Positions 39,101 to 49,300 of a DNA stretch of 64,000 nt are shown here, in pieces. The stretch spans positions 1 to 64,000 of the forward strand of contig CAJTZS010000020.1 of NCBI GenBank assembly GCA_910584055.1, in the 5' to 3' direction. The notes beneath the pieces were generated by a model that was not told where the DNA came from, made no database searches, and saw only the letters and a list, made by a program, of their open reading frames with translations. The translations under genes were made by a program, and so were the position numbers. Numbering within the stretch: position 1 is the stretch's first letter; the number at the start of each line of letters is the position of its first letter. Origin of the DNA: an uncultured Muribaculaceae bacterium. GTDB lineage: Bacteria; Bacteroidota; Bacteroidia; Bacteroidales; Muribaculaceae.

Positions 39101-39193
39101 GACTTCTGGATCTCTCCATTCATTGAAAGTCTGGGCAAATGCCGCCAGCCCCAATGCAAGACCCATCGGTAACAAAAGAAATCGTTTGTTCAT
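36101..39193 (-). CDS. Secreted GH2 beta-galactosidase
   Basis: 1030 aa with a signal peptide (about 1-20, ending AAFA). The layout is that of LacZ-type GH2: sugar-binding domain, two immunoglobulin-like domains, TIM barrel, then the C-terminal small-chain beta-sandwich domain. Acid/base Glu462 is in SLGNEAGYG and nucleophile Glu526 in QCEYAHAMG. In this PUL it would remove terminal beta-galactose from galactan side chains; some family members act on glucuronides, so the sugar is inferred. It is the third gene of the GH127/146 - esterase-GH30 - GH2 operon, 31 bp after its neighbour. Confidence 0.93.
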   Translation of the reverse strand: MNKRFLLLPMGLALGLAAFAQTFNEWRDPEVNAVNRSPMRAAHFAYSANEDALKAQDAKSSKNYLSLNGTWKFNWVNDAQQRPVDFWRTDFNDKGWDNIRVPGVWELNGYGDPIYVNTGYAWRNQFHNNPPEVPTENNHVGTYRRYIKVPASWSGKDIFAHFGSVTSNIYLWVNGKYVGYSEDSKLETEFNLTKYLQPGKENLICFQVFRWCDGSYLEDQDFFRFSGVARDSYLYARDKKRIEDIRVTPDLENNYTDGVLNIDLTATSSSPVELVLTDATGKEVAKSEVKGSGKTSMRVANPNKWSAESPYLYTLTAKMKGNDEVVPVNVGFRKIEIKNGQVLVNGKPVLFKGVNRHELDPDGGYVVSPERMLQDIQLMKKLNVNAVRTCHYPNDPLWYDLCDKYGIYVVAEANIESHGMGYKETTLAKNPRYAKAHMERDQRNVQRYFNHPSIIFWSLGNEAGYGPNFEATYEWTKKEDPSRPVQYEQARWDGKTDIFCPMYYGYNGMEKYGSNPPSDKPLIQCEYAHAMGNSMGGFDKYWEQIRKYPNLQGGFIWDFVDQAVRTKGKGGVEILAYGGDFNRFDASDGNFCVNGVVNPDRVPNPHAGEVAYYYQNVWTTPADMNAGKVKVYNENFFRDLSNLNLDWTLLNNGVPVREGRISNLTVAPGKSAEVAIPYGKISDEGEWTLNVYYNLKDAEGLLPAGHTVAREQIILTPGKENSFAAKVSNGNGVAPEVVNNDANYLIVKNADFEIEFNRHSGLMTRYEVQGVNLIKNEGDLSPNFWRAPTDNDYGANLQREFAVWKNPEMKLTEFKSDVENGCVVVNALYDMPAVKSKLAMAYRIAPDGTVAVKESLETTAGEKMPGIFRFGVKMEMPESFGNIVYYGRGPGENYADRKDGAFLGLYSQKVDDQFYPYVRPQETGTKSDVRFWRQLNNAGSGLEVTADKPFSASALDYTIESLDGGMTKQNTHPAEIKKAGFTTLCIDGVQQGLACENSWGARPQAQYMIPYGNRTFSFTLRPVFHQLLGK

Positions 39194-39224
39194 GAGTATA
39201 TTTTGAAATGTTTATATAATGTGA

Positions 39225-41630
39225 TTAATCACTGGTTGTTACAAAGGTTGTTATTGAACGGGGAGGTATGCAGATATCCGTCAGGCTCTTCACGCTGCCG
39301 ACTAATGCCAGCGATTCTCCCTCCCTGCCGGATGTCCTGTAAAGATTCCATGAAACAGACGGAAGTCCTCCGATGGATACCACCTCCTCGCGTTCTCCAT
39401 AATTGATCACGACAACAACATACCCTCCATAGGCATTGCGATATGCAGAACACATCAATCCGTAAGGATCGGTGTAGCTCCCATTGTCTTCCAGACCGGG
39501 ACGCCCCATGTCAATACGTACCGCCCCGGGACGTATGAAACGGCTGTAATTGCCTAATGACCACAGAAGTTTGGAATCCACTATAGTGTCGGAGGATGAT
39601 TCCGGGGCGCGATACTGGAAAAGGAGACCATCCTTATAGTTACCGCCTACTGCACGCCACCACTGCCAGCTGCGGGCATCGGCATATACAAGGTCGTGAT
39701 GAATCATCCTCACAACATACAGCGCGGTCTTCATGGTCCGGTCATATCCATGGCCTCCGCCTATCTCCTCGTCATTGCCCATGATACATACCTCGCTCTG
39801 CCAGAAGTCCACCCCATATTTCTTAAGAGTGTCGCGCAATGCCTTACGGCATTCCTTCATATAAGAGACAGGCGTATTGGTCCAATAGCTGTGACCCGCC
39901 ATGAGACGGGGTAAGCTTTTCAGATTCCCGACATACGATGACACGCTGTCCGGAGAAAAGAATGACTGTATCTCATATCCCCTATCCGGTCCGGTCTCAT
40001 GCGTTGACATCATGCAACGGTAATCGGATGATTCAGGTATAATTACCTTTGTGTCCATTTTTCTCGACTGAAGCTCCCTGTCAAGAATCCTTGTCAGCCG
40101 GGCTATCTCATATTTCGTTGCAGGAGTGCCCTCCTGTTTGGGTCCGAGCCAGTTCCAGTGACCGTCCGGCTCATTTACCGGAGATATGTAATCGAGCGTC
40201 ACGCCGTCGTTACTCTTCAGTCCGTCAACAACATCAACCATGAATTTAGCAAAATCCCCGTATTTGTCATCCCTTAGATTATACGTACCACCCCTGCCGG
40301 TGTTTGTGGCGAGTCCGTTCTGCGTATAATAGACCGGAGGGGAGTTCAAAAAGCCAAGAAGATAGGGAACGCCATGCCTTTTCGCAAGCTTCAGGAAATT
40401 TCTTTGGCCCGCCTGTTTGCTCCACTCATAAGTGCCGTCTGCATTGAGAAAACATTCGGTTCGCGTTCCGTTGTTGATTCGGCTGCTGTCTCCTTGTTCC
40501 ACGCTCCCCGCCCCGATATTGAACCGCCATATGCTCAGGCCTATTCCCTCCGGGTTTCCCTTAGCGTCATTCTCTGTGCTGAATAGCCAACGCGCCACCT
40601 TTTCCTGCGTATCCTCAGGCATTTTCCCTACAAACCTCATGCTCCACGCATCAGACGCCCCGAAACAATCTATGGGTTGATATTCAACGCCCGTATTAAC
40701 AACAAAAACATTTGATTTCCCGGAATCGCATACAGAAGGGACATCTATGGGCTTGCCTTTTACCAAATCCAGATCCACAAGCTTATTGAACATCAGCCGC
40801 CCTGCGGTCTCCGTACCCGCCGCATCAAAATGCAACCCATCGTCGAGCAGATTTATACTATTGAAATCCAGCACATACACTCCGGGCAGCTCCTTTGCCA
40901 CCCTATATTGCGCAGCCTCTATGTCGGCATTGTACTGACGAGAGGAGCGAGGGACAGTGCCCATAATAAAAGGCAACGACAGATCCTTTTCCTTGCCTGT
41001 CACTTTATATATACTCTCACGCATGTACGTGATCATATCCTTGAAGTTTTTGTAATAGTCACCGGCCTTTTTTCTGTCGCTCTCTCCTTGATGCCACATT
41101 ATGGCCTTCACATCATATCCGTTTTTCAATTTACCGAGGGTTTTATCCACACACTTGGCAAAACCTTCCGTCAGCGACAGTGTCAGCGACAATTCTTCGT
41201 TACTGCTGTCATGCGCCTTATTGCGTGCAAGCCATTCTTTATCTGCATACCATACAGGTTTCCCGTTTTCATCATCGCCATATTGACCCGGTGTTATAGA
41301 AGTTCCGCCATATGTGCACTTTATGGAATAGAAATCTTCATCAACGGTTTTGTCTATCAGGTAATTTGTCACATCGCAGAAAGCGAATGTGTCTCCAGGC
41401 TTGAATTTCCCGAACCTTCCATCGCATGAAGACCAGACAAAGGCATACTTGAGATGTCTGACTGGCTTATCCAGATAGTCGGGTTTTACCGAAGAGGGCG
41501 CACGTCCCTCAGCATTCGACTGCCCCGCTGTTATAAACACACTTGCAGGAACTTGCGACGAGGCAACAGATTGTCCCGCCGCAAGTAATAATGTAACCAA
41601 GAAATTAATGCATCTCATAGTCGGAATCAT
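39225..41630 (-). CDS. Fusion of SGNH-type (SASA) carbohydrate esterase and GH30 glycoside hydrolase
   Basis: 801 aa from the ATG at 41630, which forms an ATGA overlap with the upstream gene; an earlier ATG at 41642 is possible but lies deeper in that gene. Signal peptide about 1-25. The first half is a SASA/sialate-O-acetylesterase-like SGNH domain: AGQSN with Ser38, MWHQGES, and DGLHFD near the end of the domain for the catalytic Asp/His. The second half is a GH30 barrel with acid/base Glu487 in SPVNEPDG and nucleophile Glu613 in WQSEVCIMG. It resembles endo-beta-1,6-galactanase-type GH30. Deacetylation plus galactan cleavage in one chain is the likely job. Confidence 0.85.
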   Translation of the reverse strand: MIPTMRCINFLVTLLLAAGQSVASSQVPASVFITAGQSNAEGRAPSSVKPDYLDKPVRHLKYAFVWSSCDGRFGKFKPGDTFAFCDVTNYLIDKTVDEDFYSIKCTYGGTSITPGQYGDDENGKPVWYADKEWLARNKAHDSSNEELSLTLSLTEGFAKCVDKTLGKLKNGYDVKAIMWHQGESDRKKAGDYYKNFKDMITYMRESIYKVTGKEKDLSLPFIMGTVPRSSRQYNADIEAAQYRVAKELPGVYVLDFNSINLLDDGLHFDAAGTETAGRLMFNKLVDLDLVKGKPIDVPSVCDSGKSNVFVVNTGVEYQPIDCFGASDAWSMRFVGKMPEDTQEKVARWLFSTENDAKGNPEGIGLSIWRFNIGAGSVEQGDSSRINNGTRTECFLNADGTYEWSKQAGQRNFLKLAKRHGVPYLLGFLNSPPVYYTQNGLATNTGRGGTYNLRDDKYGDFAKFMVDVVDGLKSNDGVTLDYISPVNEPDGHWNWLGPKQEGTPATKYEIARLTRILDRELQSRKMDTKVIIPESSDYRCMMSTHETGPDRGYEIQSFFSPDSVSSYVGNLKSLPRLMAGHSYWTNTPVSYMKECRKALRDTLKKYGVDFWQSEVCIMGNDEEIGGGHGYDRTMKTALYVVRMIHHDLVYADARSWQWWRAVGGNYKDGLLFQYRAPESSSDTIVDSKLLWSLGNYSRFIRPGAVRIDMGRPGLEDNGSYTDPYGLMCSAYRNAYGGYVVVVINYGEREEVVSIGGLPSVSWNLYRTSGREGESLALVGSVKSLTDICIPPRSITTFVTTSD

Positions 41631-44035
41631 CTTACATCCCATTCGTAAATTCCTGATGAATTCTCATCAGGAAGTTTGACCTCGATTCTGACGGCATCGG
41701 TCTTAACCGGTTTGAAGTTGACGGTGTTCATATTCCCCTTGACCGCACCGTATTTGCCGGCATCCTCCACCGGTTGCCAATTGCCGGTGCTGTCGCGATA
41801 GAACATCCGCCATGACTGCGGAACGCGGCATCCTCCCCAGGGACCATCGTCATACCAGAATACTGACGTATTGCTTACAGTCGTTGCCTCGGGGAATTCA
41901 TACTCAACCCATTCTGTCGAACCCTTTTTCGGCCACCATTGGTAATGGGTCACTGAGCGGTCGTTGCCGTCCTTGGGCACAAGGCGGTCGTTGATTGCGG
42001 ACAACGCCGGAGTTACGTGGGAAGCGGAAGCCTTACTCTTTGAGGCAAGAGTCTCCGCCGGAGCGGGACGGGTTGACATAAGGTCTTGCGACATCCATAC
42101 CGCCATATTGCCAGGACCGCGATGACACCATGCGTAATAGGGAATCATGGTCAACCGCACGTCATCAACCACAAGCTTTCCGGAATCATCGAACTTCAGG
42201 GTCTGCGCATCCGTCACAAGCTCCGTGACTCCGTTGAGCAGGTCGAGCCGGTCTACTACATTTATCTCCGGCTTCTGGTTGACAAGAACACTCAACACAT
42301 CGAAATCATTGTCAGGCCATTCCGCACAATAGACTATCGGACCGCGCTCGAACGCCACCCTGCCGAGGTCTGCCTCTACATTGGTATGCGCCTTGACTGT
42401 CCTTGGCTCCATATCGAAATGTATCTCAACCTTGTCTCCCCTCTTCCAGTTGCGGTCGATGGAGACATATCCTTTGGTGAGGTTGCCTTCGACAGGCTTT
42501 CCGTTAACCCGTATTGAATATCCGAGACGTTTGCCGTCGGAATATCGGTAGAGATCGGAGGGTACAACATCCCCCCGCAACCACCCGGGAATGCGGATCT
42601 TCATATCGAATCTACCGACTTTGTTTTTATCTACCGTCAGCATGACATCGCCGTTCCATGGATATCCCGTCGCCTGGGTCAGCACCACATCCTTACCTGC
42701 CACGTCAAGGTCAGCGGTGTTCGACATGAACAGGTTAACATAAACATCGCGGTCTTTCACTGCGTACACATAACCCGGAAGGGAGGGTATGAAGCGGCAT
42801 ATATTCGACGGGCAGCAGGCGCAGCCGAACCAAGGCTGACGCTGGTGCTGGCCATGCGATTCAAGCGGATTCGGATAAAAGAAGCCACCTCCGTCGATAG
42901 AGACTCCGGAAATCAATCCATTATACAATGTGCGTTCAAGCACATCGTAATATTTCGAATCGCCGTGAAGCAGGAACAATCTGTGATTCACATACACATT
43001 CCCGATTGCGGCACACGTCTCGCAATATGCCGACATATTGGGGAGCTCGTAATTCTTACCGAATGCCTCACCCTCGTGCTTAGCTCCGATGCCGCCTGTT
43101 ATATAATATTTTTTGCTTACGATATTGTCCCAGATTTTGTCAATGGCCTTGATATATGCGGAATCACCTGTTAGCGCGGCGACATCGGCCATACCGGCAT
43201 ACATGTAAACAGCACGCACGGCGTGCCCGACAGCCTCATCCTGCTCGACAACCGGTTTGTGCGCTTGGCTGTATTCATCCCGGCGCGAAGTGTATCCACG
43301 TTTGTCGAGAAAAAACTTGGCCTGGTCAAGATACTTTTTGTCGCCCGTGGCAAGATACAGCCTTGCCAATGCCATCTCAGCTATCTGATGCCCGGGCACC
43401 CGAACAAGCTGATTCTCGCCATCTCCGATTGCCGCGCACACACAGTCTGCGTATTTCATCGCAATATCCAGAAAGTTTCGTTTTCCGGTAGCCTGATAAT
43501 ATGCCACAGCACCATCAACCATATGCCCTAAGTTATAGAACTCATGGCTCAAATCCTCAACTTTCTCCCATCGTTTGCTACCGGACCACTCATGCGGATG
43601 CTTAGGATTCATTGTCCTGCTTGTATACAGGTATCCATCCGGCTCCTGAGCCGCAGCCACTATTCTAAGGACGCTGTCTATATAATTCTCAAGTTTTTTA
43701 TCCGGATATGTCTGCAGGATATAACTTGCCCCCTCTATTGTCTTATACACATCAGTGTCATCGAACGACAAACCGCCCACATGAATGGTGTCTGAAGGAT
43801 GGGCTGCCTTGATGAAATTTGCATAACGGCCGCTCTCTTCGCATTTACTGAAAGCCAACGGAATCGTCACCTCCCTACTTGCCTTCAACCTTTGACCCCA
43901 GAAAGAATCCGTCACCTTGACGGAAGTGAAGGGCACGGGGTTTATCGGATACCCTCTGAAACTCTTGTCGGCTTTTGCATAAGCAGCTGCGCAAATAGCA
44001 ACTGATATGCAGACAAGCAATATTATTTTTTTCAT
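41627..44035 (-). CDS. Secreted beta-L-arabinofuranosidase, GH127/GH146 type (DUF1680)
   Basis: 802 aa with a signal peptide (about 1-20). The DUF1680 (alpha/alpha)6 barrel carries the zinc and nucleophile site known from Bifidobacterium HypBA1: Glu339 and Cys341 in YCETC, and Cys407-Cys408 in CACCPSN. One of the last cysteines is the nucleophile in the family. A C-terminal discoidin-like region (about 660-802) may bind sugar. It removes beta-L-arabinofuranose, as found on arabinogalactan proteins, extensins and pectic side chains. First gene of the enzyme operon; the next gene overlaps by 4 nt. Confidence 0.9.
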   Translation of the reverse strand: MKKIILLVCISVAICAAAYAKADKSFRGYPINPVPFTSVKVTDSFWGQRLKASREVTIPLAFSKCEESGRYANFIKAAHPSDTIHVGGLSFDDTDVYKTIEGASYILQTYPDKKLENYIDSVLRIVAAAQEPDGYLYTSRTMNPKHPHEWSGSKRWEKVEDLSHEFYNLGHMVDGAVAYYQATGKRNFLDIAMKYADCVCAAIGDGENQLVRVPGHQIAEMALARLYLATGDKKYLDQAKFFLDKRGYTSRRDEYSQAHKPVVEQDEAVGHAVRAVYMYAGMADVAALTGDSAYIKAIDKIWDNIVSKKYYITGGIGAKHEGEAFGKNYELPNMSAYCETCAAIGNVYVNHRLFLLHGDSKYYDVLERTLYNGLISGVSIDGGGFFYPNPLESHGQHQRQPWFGCACCPSNICRFIPSLPGYVYAVKDRDVYVNLFMSNTADLDVAGKDVVLTQATGYPWNGDVMLTVDKNKVGRFDMKIRIPGWLRGDVVPSDLYRYSDGKRLGYSIRVNGKPVEGNLTKGYVSIDRNWKRGDKVEIHFDMEPRTVKAHTNVEADLGRVAFERGPIVYCAEWPDNDFDVLSVLVNQKPEINVVDRLDLLNGVTELVTDAQTLKFDDSGKLVVDDVRLTMIPYYAWCHRGPGNMAVWMSQDLMSTRPAPAETLASKSKASASHVTPALSAINDRLVPKDGNDRSVTHYQWWPKKGSTEWVEYEFPEATTVSNTSVFWYDDGPWGGCRVPQSWRMFYRDSTGNWQPVEDAGKYGAVKGNMNTVNFKPVKTDAVRIEVKLPDENSSGIYEWDVR

Positions 44036-44070
44036 TTGTTTTTAAGTTAGTTCATGGCCATTAACATCTG

Positions 44071-44078
44071 CAAAGTTA
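44071..44078 (-). promoter_or_regulatory. Candidate -7 box for the beta-L-arabinofuranosidase operon
   Basis: Minus-strand TAACTTTG matches TAnnTTTG, about 36 bp before the ATG at 44035. No clear TTTG is seen about 20 nt further up, as expected for an activator-dependent promoter. Confidence 0.4.
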
Positions 44079-44176
44079 CAACTTTTTCCTGTTCTTCACA
44101 TCGTCTAATGGTTCATTTTGCAATGAGAGATATATCTCAAAGGCGACAAAACCGCCTCAATCACCACCTGAAATTC

Positions 44177-44221
44177 AAAAAAAGAGTTCCTCCGTGCCGT
44201 TATTCACGGCCCGAAGGAACT
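44177..44221 (-). terminator. Terminator after susD
   Basis: On the minus strand, outer stem AGTTCCT/AGGAACT (44221-44185) with inner stem GCCGT/ACGGC, followed by a run of seven T. It ends the SusC-SusD transcript before the enzyme operon and may allow partial read-through. Confidence 0.75.
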
Positions 44222-44297
44222 ATAACCTAAACCAAGCCTTTTTTACCTTTGGATACTTTAACCTGGAAACCTCATATGTAAGTTAACCTATCGAAAA

Positions 44298-46346
44298 TTA
44301 TTTTGTCGCTGATTTCCCAGGTTCAGACGGCCAATATGGATTCTGATACAACGGCGAACCGGAAACCGTAGCGCCATCGGGCGAAGTGAGCAGCATCTGC
44401 TTGATGGGCAGTGGCGACAGATAATGAGCCATATGCCATTTCAAACCATCGGGCACAAGCTGACTGCCACCTGCCCTGTGCGGCAACACGTATTTTGATT
44501 CCGACTCAGGTGAAACAGCGGAAACCAACTTGGCCTTGAGTTTTACAGGATCCGCATCATCTCCGGAACCGAACTGAGCGAAATACTTGATCATCTCGTC
44601 GTTGTCATTCCAGATATGGCAACCTTCAACCTTGAAGCCCTGAGTGCACATCTGGTCCAGTGAACGCCAGCGGACAAGGTCATCCCAGCGGTATCCTTCA
44701 GCCATCAGTTCACAACGGCGCTCACGGCGGATATTGAAGCGGACAACATCCACAAGAGTCCCGGCGGTATACGCCCCCCAGTCTCCCTGAGCCTCTTTGT
44801 TCATATCCGTGGCATTGACAGTGATCATATAATTTTTTTCAAGACCTGTATGTCGCCCGCGGATTGCTTTCCAGTATTTATCGCAGTTTCCTCCAAGGCT
44901 TCCGTTCAGTTCGTAATATGCCTCGATATAATTGAGAAGGGCTTCCACGCTGCGGAACAACGGACACGCCGTGTAACCTTGACCGTTACCGCACTGGGTC
45001 TGATCCGGATTATTACCCTTACGGAGAGCATAACCCGTAGAGTAGCCGGTCTCTTCACCACTATCCGCCAATGCGGGGATACCTTCGACCGGATTGGCGT
45101 GACTGCCGTTGCCTGAAATCAGGACATTCTTCTGTCCGGGTTCCTTCAAAAGCACGCCAAGTCGCGGGTCTCGTCCTGCGCGGACATTATGAATAGTGTT
45201 GTCTCCTTGATAATCCGAGCCTCTTGCGTATATCGGCAGTCCGTTGGCCATTATGAATCCATCGACACAACCTCTTGTGGTGCCACAAGATTGATTTCCC
45301 TTCTGAGCTTGAACCACAACATTATGGTTGATACCCAGAGTGTTGCTGTAAACGCGCCATAACAGGACCTCGTTGAATTTTCCTGTATTCGTTGTGCCGA
45401 ACATAGCAAGCCACGGGTTCTCATCTTCATATTCCGCTACGGTTTTCCCCTCTTCCTGAGGAACGACACCGGTATTGACAGCAAGTGAGCCGATAGCCTG
45501 AGACGCTACGATATCGGAAGCTTTTATGGCTTCGTCCAGGAAATACTTCCATTCCGCTTCGGCAGAACCGGCCTTGAATGCAAACCCGCTGTTATAATCC
45601 TTATTCTTTCCGGGCCATTCAGATGTGCCCGGCACAAATGCCGTGCCGGCGAAGTTCTTTTCGAATGTGCCCTCATAAAGAGCCACTCGGCTCTTCAGAA
45701 GCATCGCAGTCTCGGCATTGATTCGTGTGTTCTGCATGTTGACACCCTTCATCATATCATAGGCCGTCTGGCAATCCTCAAGTATGAAACGGGCAACTTC
45801 ATTCCGGGGAAAGCGTTTGCTCGCGGACGTCAAAGCCCCCAATTGATCCGGCAGGCTCGTGGTGACGATAGGGAGGTCTCCGAATTTCTTTAGGGCCTTG
45901 AAGTATTCATAGGCACGAAGGAAATGCATCTCTCCGATATAATGGTCAATGTTGCTCCTGTTTCCGGAGATCTGACCGGCATTATACCTGGGCATGACAT
46001 TATCAAAGAAGTAATTGATGGCGTTAACCCTCGACCATAGATTCTTATAGTCGTCATTGTTAAGGTCCGTCAGCAATTTGCCGTCCTGATATTTGTTGTC
46101 TACCCAGCGTTTGGTCATCATGTCTGTCTGGTCGTCATTACCATAGATACCATAGCTCCAGTTTCCATGGCTCGGGAGGATATCCGTATAACGTCCATCA
46201 CAATAATTCAACAGGTCTGTCTCACTTGTGAAGTATTTTTCCGGAGAAATCGAAGTCAACGGCTCCTTGTCGAGATAGTCGTTGCAGGAGGTCATCATAC
46301 CTGTCAGAGCGAAAATACCTGCCGCAATCAATATATTATTTTTCAT
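44298..46346 (-). CDS. SusD/RagB-family nutrient-binding outer-membrane lipoprotein
   Basis: 682 aa lipoprotein; the lipobox MMTSC ends at about residue 21, so Cys21 would be lipidated. The N-terminal NDYLDKEPLTSIS and TPR-rich helical body are typical of SusD. It forms the lid over the SusC channel and binds the oligosaccharide at the cell surface. At 682 aa it is longer than the archetype (about 550), which is common for pectin- and arabinogalactan-type loci. It starts 13 bp after SusC, so the two are one operon. Confidence 0.93.
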   Translation of the reverse strand: MKNNILIAAGIFALTGMMTSCNDYLDKEPLTSISPEKYFTSETDLLNYCDGRYTDILPSHGNWSYGIYGNDDQTDMMTKRWVDNKYQDGKLLTDLNNDDYKNLWSRVNAINYFFDNVMPRYNAGQISGNRSNIDHYIGEMHFLRAYEYFKALKKFGDLPIVTTSLPDQLGALTSASKRFPRNEVARFILEDCQTAYDMMKGVNMQNTRINAETAMLLKSRVALYEGTFEKNFAGTAFVPGTSEWPGKNKDYNSGFAFKAGSAEAEWKYFLDEAIKASDIVASQAIGSLAVNTGVVPQEEGKTVAEYEDENPWLAMFGTTNTGKFNEVLLWRVYSNTLGINHNVVVQAQKGNQSCGTTRGCVDGFIMANGLPIYARGSDYQGDNTIHNVRAGRDPRLGVLLKEPGQKNVLISGNGSHANPVEGIPALADSGEETGYSTGYALRKGNNPDQTQCGNGQGYTACPLFRSVEALLNYIEAYYELNGSLGGNCDKYWKAIRGRHTGLEKNYMITVNATDMNKEAQGDWGAYTAGTLVDVVRFNIRRERRCELMAEGYRWDDLVRWRSLDQMCTQGFKVEGCHIWNDNDEMIKYFAQFGSGDDADPVKLKAKLVSAVSPESESKYVLPHRAGGSQLVPDGLKWHMAHYLSPLPIKQMLLTSPDGATVSGSPLYQNPYWPSEPGKSATK

Positions 46347-46359
46347 TTTTATGCTAAAT

Positions 46360-49300
46360 TTAGAGTGTTACACTGATACCGAATGAATATGTACGGGACA
46401 ATGGCATAGTTGAGCCACCCTTGGCCGACCCTATCGTTTCCGGGTCAAATAGTTTAGACATCTTTGTGCCTGTCCAGAGATTCTCGCCCGAGAAATATAT
46501 CCTTACGTTCTCGAAGCCTGCTTTCCTTGTGAGATTGACAGGAAGCGTATAACCGACCTGAAGGTTTTTCAGACGAATATAGGAAGCATCCTGAACATAG
46601 CGCGACTGCACCTGACGGTTCTTGCTTCCGCCATCCTTTACCGGACGGGGATAATAGCTGTCGAGGTTGGGCTGAGCATATCCATTGGCCACTGACCAGG
46701 AGTTCTCGTCGCGGAAATAGTCGGCATGCGGTGTAAGGAACTGCGCCCACCATTCTGAATTGTCAGCGCCCCAGAAGTAATTATGGTTCTGGAAGAAATC
46801 ACGTTTGCCTACACCCTGGAAGAACACACGCAAGTCAAATCCTTTATAGGCTGCATTCAAATCAAGCGAGAACATATAGCGCGGCTGTTTGCTGCCGAGA
46901 AGTTTCTTGTCGCCTTTGTCGTCAATGCGGTCGGCACCCCAGTCGATTACGCCATCGCCATTGAGGTCTTTGTACATTATGTCACCGGCTCCCAGATCAG
47001 AACCGATCGCCTTCATTCCCTGACGGGGAGTAGCAGGCGCATGGCCGTGGAATGCAGTGTAGTTGGCATCGAGCGCATCAAGATAGGCATCCATTTCCGC
47101 CTGGCTCTTTGCGATGCCGAGAGTCTCATAACCCCAGATTTCATCATAGTAACGTCCTGGAATATAATTGTTGATGCTGTTGGTGAGGTTACCCTCATAA
47201 CGCGTAACTTTGGACCGTGCATCGGAAAGTACGAAACGCGCACCGTAGCTGAATCCGCATGCCAGGGCATCGTTCCATGCAATTTCAAGTTCCCATCCGT
47301 GTGTGCGGAGGTCGCAGTTGTTTGTCTTCGGCACATCGGTTCCAAGGATGTTCGGAAGTTCGGCTGCCGGGCCAACCATGTTCTTGGTGTCGCGGATGAA
47401 CCATTCGAAGCTACCTGTGAGTCGGTTGTTGAACAATCCCCAGTCGAGACCTACATTGTAATTGTAGATTTTCTCCCATGTAAGAAGTTCACTGATGAGA
47501 CCCGGGAATCCCGCCGTGTTGGGTTTCGAGCCGTTCTGAAGCCAGCCGCCGTTGCCCATACCGATCGACATCACCCGATAAGTCTGATACCAGTTGTTGG
47601 TATTCTGATTGCCAAGCATACCATACGACGCACGTAGCTTGAGGTTGTTGCATACCGTAGTAAAATCCTCCCAGAATTTTTCGTTTGCTATGTTCCACCC
47701 TATTGAGGCAGATGGAAGCAATATCCAGCGGCGGTTCTCACGGAAGCGGGATGTTCCGTCGTAACGAAGATTGAATTCAGCCAGATAACGGCTGTCATAG
47801 TTGTAGTTGATACGTCCGAAGAAGCCGGCCGTGTTCCATTGCCAACGTCCCCCTGACAATTTCGGAGTAACAGCACTGCCGTTGCCGCCCAATCCAGTGG
47901 TCAGGTCTATCTCGGGCAGGTCGGGATTCTGTATGCCGTCACGTTGCATGCGGTATTTCGACTGGCTCATGCCTTCTGTCTGAAAACCGAGCATGAAATG
48001 GAAATTATTCCTGTCACGCAAAGTCCAGTCATAGTTGGAGTAAACGTTTACATTGTAGAAATTCTCACTATTGTTTTTCTCCACAACCCTACCGCTGTAA
48101 CCGTTGTCGGTCGCATAGGGTGTCCCGTCAACCTTATGGTTGTAAAGTTTCTGATAATCAGAATGGAAACGATGGGTAAACGTTGAATAGTTGAACTCCG
48201 CATGTATATCCCATCCTTTCAGCGGTCTGAAGATAAGGTTGAGTTGAGTATAGTTACGGTCGTCTTGCGTGCGGGCCTCACCTCCGTTAACAAGACCGTT
48301 GGCAGGCGAAGGAGCGTCGTAGAGATAACCGTTTGGATCATAAAGGGGCAGTGTCGGCCATCCCTGACGACCTGTAGCGTCATAGAGCACATCGTCTTCC
48401 TCGTTGACATCCCCGTTGCCTCCGTTATACCATGTCATGGCGCTCGGACGGGAATAGTCCTGACGAATCCATCTGTGGGAGAATCCGAACGACAGCCACT
48501 TGTAAAGGTCAACATTGAATTTACCGGTGATGGTGTAGCGTTTGAAATCCTCTTTCCCGAGTTTCATCTTACCGCCGTCACCAAGGAAGTTGGTTGAGAA
48601 ATAATAATTGAATTTCTCTTTCCCACCGCTCACGCTGAGATTGTGCTCCTGTGCGAATGTGGTTTTCTTGTACAGCTCATCAAACCAGTCAACATTTGCC
48701 CATGCCCCGTCATGGTCATACGGATTTTTCCAGTATTCTCCATTGGGGGCCATCGTATTCAGCGGATCAAACACTCCGTCCTCATTCAAAAGGGTGCCCT
48801 GCTGATATGCAAGGATCTTCTCTATATCCGCCGGCTGGAAGTATATGTCTCTATTGGAGTTTTTCATATAATCGTTCATAGACAGGGCGAATGTGTATGA
48901 GTCCTGCGTATGCGGGCGGTTGATCAGGTTGCTGAACCGGAATGAGTTGTTATAGTTGATCGTGGGCTTTCCTTCGGAACCCTTCTTGGTTGTCACCAGA
49001 ATCACACCGAACGGTGCACGGCTACCGTAGATAGATGCCGCGGCTGCATCCTTCAGCACGGATATGCTCTCAATATCCTGAGGATTCAATGCGTTGATGT
49101 CGCCCTCCATACCGTCGATAAGTATAAGCGGAGAGCCACTCGAACCGTCGCCGATTGTGCCGCCGCCACGAATCTGGATTGAGGGTGTCGTGCCGAGCTT
49201 ACCATTCCCCTGGGTGATCTGCAGGCCGGGGACAACGCCCTGCAACGCCTGGGCTGCACTCGCCACGGGGCGTTCTTTAAGGGCTTTCTGATCCGCCACG

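Noticed and set aside
46783..47637. 284-codon plus-strand frame inside susC
   Set aside because: It is the shadow of a well-conserved SusC gene and has no independent start signals.
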